Below, piece by piece: positions 60,786 to 64,000 of a stretch of DNA of 64,000 nucleotides (positions within the stretch are counted from its first letter, which is position 1; every line of letters starts with the position of its first letter). The translations under genes were made by a program, and so were the position numbers. The stretch is from Streptomyces sulfonofaciens (lineage in GTDB: Bacteria > Actinomycetota > Actinomycetes > Streptomycetales > Streptomycetaceae): NCBI RefSeq assembly GCF_014656295.1, contig NZ_BNCD01000003.1:1-64000 (forward strand), in the 5' to 3' direction. The notes under the pieces were generated by a model. That model worked only from the letters and a program-made list of their open reading frames with translations. It ran no database searches and was not told the origin of the DNA.

Positions 60786-62177
60786 CTACGCGCCCCCGCG
60801 GTGCACCTGGAAGGCCGCGCGGCGCACCACCTTGGCGAGCGCCGGGTCCGGGTGGGCGGCGGCCAGGGCGACCAGCACCTGCACGGTGCGCGGGTGGCCG
60901 ATGGCCCGTACGTCTTCGAGCAGCGCCGGCACGGTGCCCTGGACAGCGGACTCCAGGTGCCGGACGAGCAGGCCGGCCTCGCCGTGGTCGGAGACGGCCG
61001 CGGCGGTGTCCACCCAGAGCCAGGTGGCCTCCTCGCGCGTGAGCGCGGTGTGGGCCTCCTCCGGGTCCACGCCGTCGTGCTCGGCGAGCCACAGCAGCGC
61101 GTAGGGCCGCAGCGAGGTCTCGTCCAGGACCGCTCTGACGTCCGGTTCGGCGGGCGCGCCGACGACGCGCAGCGCCTCGAAGGCGAGGCCGCGCAGCAGT
61201 GCGTCCTCACCGCGGGCCGCGGTCAGCAGCTCGGTGACGGCGCTGCCGACGGGGCGGGCGGCGAGCCAGGCACGGTACTCGGCGCGGGCGGCATTGGGCC
61301 GCAGTTGGGCGCAGCCGCGCAGCATGTCCTCGGCGGACTGCTCGATGTTGCCCGCCGGACTCTGGGCCGCCACGCAGATCTGCTCCAGCTTGACCCAGAC
61401 CGCCCAGCTACCCAGCGGGGTGAGCGTGACCTGTTCGTCGGCGCGGGTGAGGGCGCCGACGCCGGCGAGCGCGTCCAGTGCCCACCCGAGCAGCGGTTCG
61501 AGCGGCGCGTCCGGGTCGCCGACCGGCTGGGGCTGGGGGCCGTAGGGGATCTCGCAGCGCTCGGTGCGCAGTTCGGTGACGCGCTTCTGGAGCAGGTCGA
61601 GCAGTTGCGACACGGGAACGGGGCCGGCGGAGAGCTGGAGCAGCGAGAGCAACTGCGGCATCGCCTCGATGACCTCGGCCACCGTGGCGGGCGCCAGGCC
61701 GTCGGGCGCGGTGCCGGTCAGCGACCAGGCGTCGAAGAGGGCGACCCAGCCGCGCAGGACGGCGCTGTCGTCCCGGTCCCAGGCGCGCAGCCGCCAGCCG
61801 GGGCGGGCGGTGTCCGCGTGCACCTCGACGAGGCCGGCGAGGCGTGCGGTGTCCCAGTCGGCGCGGGCCTGCTGGGGCGTCAGTCCCAGGTCGGCGGCGG
61901 CCCGTTCCGCGGTGGCGGCGGAGAGTACGCCGGACCCGTCCGGAGTGGCATCACCCCGGCCCGGGCCGAGTGCCCCGTCGGCCCAGTGCGCGATACGCAC
62001 GGCGCCCGCGAGACCGCGCCGCGCCATGCGGGCCAGTTCCGCGGGCGCCGGGGTGCCTTCCGGGGGCGGGGGCGCGGGGCGCCTGGAGCGCCCGTCGGTC
62101 ACTGCCCGGGAAGCGGTGGCCAGCGGTCGTGAGCGGACGAGTCGGAGTCTGGAGTCGCGCGGGGTACGGGACGTCAC
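60786..62177 (-). CDS. HEAT-repeat-like protein of unknown function
   Basis: I do not recognise a named family. From the GTG at 62177 the product has 463 residues. The N-terminal part is Arg/Pro-rich. The centre contains winged-helix-like stretches (LGLTPQQARADWDTARLAGL, VEVHADTARPGWRLRAW). The C-terminal 200 residues form helical repeats with HEAT/armadillo spacing (EDALLRGLAFEALRVVG, RPYALLWLAEHDGVD, ALLEDVRAIGHPRTVQVLVA, ALAKVVRRAAFQVHR). It is probably a cytoplasmic scaffold or regulator. It is convergent with the VOC gene across a strong palindrome. Confidence 0.65.
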   Translation of the reverse strand: MTSRTPRDSRLRLVRSRPLATASRAVTDGRSRRPAPPPPEGTPAPAELARMARRGLAGAVRIAHWADGALGPGRGDATPDGSGVLSAATAERAAADLGLTPQQARADWDTARLAGLVEVHADTARPGWRLRAWDRDDSAVLRGWVALFDAWSLTGTAPDGLAPATVAEVIEAMPQLLSLLQLSAGPVPVSQLLDLLQKRVTELRTERCEIPYGPQPQPVGDPDAPLEPLLGWALDALAGVGALTRADEQVTLTPLGSWAVWVKLEQICVAAQSPAGNIEQSAEDMLRGCAQLRPNAARAEYRAWLAARPVGSAVTELLTAARGEDALLRGLAFEALRVVGAPAEPDVRAVLDETSLRPYALLWLAEHDGVDPEEAHTALTREEATWLWVDTAAAVSDHGEAGLLVRHLESAVQGTVPALLEDVRAIGHPRTVQVLVALAAAHPDPALAKVVRRAAFQVHRGGA

Positions 62178-62655
62178 GGGAGCAGTCTTCCTGTTGACGG
62201 TCCGAATTCCCAAACGGAATGACCAAGACCGAAGGACAACCCGCTGGTGAAGGGGGTCACAGGCGACCAACACCACGGCTAAGCGGAAGGGACTGCGAGG
62301 GAGCCGTCCGGGCGGTGGCCGTGGGGCGGGAGGCACCGGGCGGGACCGGACGGTGCCGACGGGACGCCGGTTTCCGCGTCAACGGCAGGCCGAAACCCGT
62401 CACTCGCACCGGGCTTGCCGGGGTGCCGGTCGGCGGGGTAGCGGGCCGGGCCCGGTGCGCGCCGGTCCGGCCCACGGGCACCCCGCCGAGGAGCCCTGCC
62501 CGCGGGGTCGCCACTCCGAGGAGCCCTGCCCGCGGGGTCGCCACGCCGAGGAACCCGGCCCGAGGAACCGGAACCGGAGGCGCCCCGAGGAACCCGACCC
62601 GGGGGGCGCCACGCTGGGAACCGGACCGCCCCCGGACCCGGCCCGCACGTCCGCG
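62178..62655. repeat. Intergenic region with 30-base tandem repeat
   Basis: Between two minus-strand genes. CCGAGGAGCCCTGCCCGCGG and the ten bases after it recur at 62486 and 62516, with a third degenerate unit at 62546. The rest holds the HEAT-gene promoter and nothing else recognisable. Confidence 0.65.
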
Positions 62656-63090
62656 TCAGTCGGGCAGTGCCGCGGTGAGATCGACCTCGATGAGCTGCCC
62701 GAGGAAGCCGAGCCGGGCGACTCCCAGCAGCGTGCTCGCCGTGCCGAACGCCGGCCCCACGGCCGAACCGGTCAGGCGCCGCCAGGCGGCGCCCAGCACC
62801 GCCGCATCGCCGCTGACCACGTAGATCACCGAGCGCACGACATGCTCCGGCCGGGCGCCCACCGCGTTAAGGGCGGTGACGGCGTTGGCCGCCACCTGGT
62901 CGATCTGGGCGTCGAGATCGCCCGGCCCCACCAGCGCCCCCGTGCGGTCCAGCGGGCACTGCCCCGCCAGGTACGCCGTCCGGCCCGCCTCCACCACGGT
63001 GATGTGGTGATACCCCGGAGTCGGATGGAGCTGGGCGGGGTTGATCCGTGTGATCCGAGCGGGTTCGCCTCGCGTGGTCTCGGCGCGCAT
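62656..63090 (-). CDS. RidA/YjgF family protein
   Basis: RidA-fold protein of 144 residues, expected to deaminate reactive enamine/imine intermediates. Visible: AYLAGQCPLDRTGALVGPGD, DAQIDQVAANAVTALNAVGA, VVRSVIYVVSGDA and a C-terminal LGQLIEVDLTAAL. True RidA proteins have an active-site Arg in a PPR/RxxVE context; here the end reads IEVDLTA without the usual Arg, so it may belong to another YjgF subgroup. Confidence 0.82.
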   Translation of the reverse strand: MRAETTRGEPARITRINPAQLHPTPGYHHITVVEAGRTAYLAGQCPLDRTGALVGPGDLDAQIDQVAANAVTALNAVGARPEHVVRSVIYVVSGDAAVLGAAWRRLTGSAVGPAFGTASTLLGVARLGFLGQLIEVDLTAALPD

Positions 63091-63438
63091 GGCGCGAGTC
63101 TGACGGTCCGGCCCGCGCGGTGCACCGGGTTTTCAGCCCGGCCCGCCCCGGCACCGGGCACGCGGGTGCGCGAGACGGTCCGCGGGCCCGGCCACGCGTC
63201 CGTGAGGGCCTTCGGCCACCCTCTTCGGACCTCCGCGCTGCCCCGCCGGTCTCCGCTGGTCTCCACGCAGCAGCGCCAGGGTCCCTCGTTCAGGACCGGG
63301 CCGGATCGGGGGGCGGGGTGCGGTGCGTGCGGCTGCGAGGGGGAGGAGGGAGTCGCCGCGGGGCGTCGGGGACCGACGACAACGCCCCAGGCGCGCGTGC
63401 CAGGGCCCGCGAGCCCAGCGCGGTCCGAACGAAACCCC
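63091..63438. other. Intergenic region
   Basis: A 348-base GC-rich gap. It should contain the RidA promoter. No gene or clear repeat is seen. Confidence 0.4.
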
Positions 63439-64000
63439 TTAGGTCAGCGGGACGAGGAAGCGCCGCAGCGCCTCCTCGTAGGCCGCCGGGTCGGCGTTCC
63501 ACAGCGCGCCGTGCGGTGCGTCGCGCACGGTGTGCAGGCTGACCAGCGAGGGCAGGCGGTCGGCCAGCCGCAGTGAGGGTGCCCAGGGCGCGATGGTGTC
63601 GTCCGGACCGTGCAGCAGGAGGGACGGCACCCTGACCGCGTCGGGGGCGATGACCGGCGCTGCCCGGTCGGACGCGTGCGCCCCGCGGCCCTGGGCGGCG
63701 CGCACGGCCAGCGGCAGCAGGAGTCGCGGAGTACCGCGGGCCGCGGCGAGGGCGCGCACGGTGGCCGCCCAGTCGAGTACCGGCGAGTCGAGGACGAGGC
63801 CGACGATGCGGTCCCGCAGCGGGGAGCGGGCGGCGGTGTGCAGGGCCATGGTGGCGCCGGTGGACCAGCCGTACAGGATGACCCGCTCGGCGCCGTGCCG
63901 CACCGCGTGGCCGAGTGTCGCGTCCACGTCCCGCCACTCGGTCTCGCCGAGGTGGTTCAGCCCGTCCGGTGAGCGGGGCGCGCCGGGGTCGCCGCGGTAG
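63439..64000 (-). CDS. Alpha/beta hydrolase, 5' end beyond window
   Basis: C-terminal part (about 186 residues) of an alpha/beta hydrolase whose start lies outside the window. Nucleophile elbow VILYGWSTGATMA (Ser), the acid in LLLHGPDDTIAPW, and the His in DAPHGALWN are all present. The upstream portion continues in frame (YRGDPGAPRSPDGLNHLGE) to the window edge. The GWSTGA elbow is typical of DUF-type lysophospholipase-like hydrolases in actinomycetes. Confidence 0.83.
   Translation of the reverse strand, partial: YRGDPGAPRSPDGLNHLGETEWRDVDATLGHAVRHGAERVILYGWSTGATMALHTAARSPLRDRIVGLVLDSPVLDWAATVRALAAARGTPRLLLPLAVRAAQGRGAHASDRAAPVIAPDAVRVPSLLLHGPDDTIAPWAPSLRLADRLPSLVSLHTVRDAPHGALWNADPAAYEEALRRFLVPLT

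Noticed and set aside
62486..62562. Possible CRISPR-like array of 30-base units
   Set aside because: The units are directly adjacent with no unique spacers and no cas genes; it is a simple tandem repeat.

Overview
The window is high-GC actinomycete chromosome. The long LAL-type LuxR regulators, Tat-exported enzymes, GC-rich third codon positions, an Asp23/AmaP envelope-stress cluster and many secreted CBM13 glycosidases point to Streptomyces or a close relative. It has three parts: a left core flank (1-1590), an accessory island of about 48 kb (about 1591-49537), and a right core flank (about 49536-64000).

The island boundaries can be read directly. The first 22-23 codons of a small Cys-rich zinc-ribbon gene lie at 1523-1591. 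The remaining 56 codons lie at 49536-49703, in the same orientation, just before a SURF1 gene. Joining the pieces at a shared GT gives a continuous 77-residue protein. The whole stretch between them is therefore an insertion into this gene.

Island segment A (about 1591-27188) is a worn patchwork. It opens with the truncated, nonsense-mutated C-terminus of a Wadjet JetC-type SMC ATPase. It then holds a coupled operon (YtcJ-like amidohydrolase, DoxX, DUF1275, Tat-exported MBL-fold hydrolase), two more Tat MBL paralogues, two alpha/beta hydrolases, an unusual SDR, two LAL regulators around a decayed PLP decarboxylase, an SRPBCC protein, IS fragments, an aldo/keto reductase, and an intact plus a broken aldehyde dehydrogenase with a divergent TetR regulator and a clear candidate operator.

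Island segment B (about 27189-49537) is a compact polysaccharide-degradation locus. Eleven consecutive minus-strand genes all encode exported enzymes carrying a ricin-B/CBM13 lectin domain: CE1-like esterase, GH29, GH59, GH39-like, three GH54, GH27, GH10, an SGNH esterase and a right-handed beta-helix protein. They form two apparent operons beside a divergent LacI-family regulator. There is no sugar transporter or intracellular glycosidase. The set fits side-chain and backbone removal from arabinose-, galactose- and fucose-decorated plant polysaccharide (arabinogalactan and/or arabinoxylan). Two palindrome classes occur at the operon heads: a perfect CebR-type 14-mer and GAATCGATTC-type sites. 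Segment B is bracketed by two diverged direct repeats (26859-27188 and 49165-49537) that carry the same 37-codon mini-gene, intact on the left and broken on the right. The right repeat abuts a 5' half-tRNA. This looks like stepwise accretion of two elements at one site.

The right flank is ordinary core genome: SURF1, a GH15 enzyme, an SDR, an Asp23/AmaP/DUF6286 cluster, enoyl-CoA hydratase, a small HTH protein, an ABC-F ATPase, a VOC protein, a HEAT-like protein, RidA and the end of an alpha/beta hydrolase cut by the window edge.

All family calls were made by eye from motifs and remembered family sequences; no database search was run.
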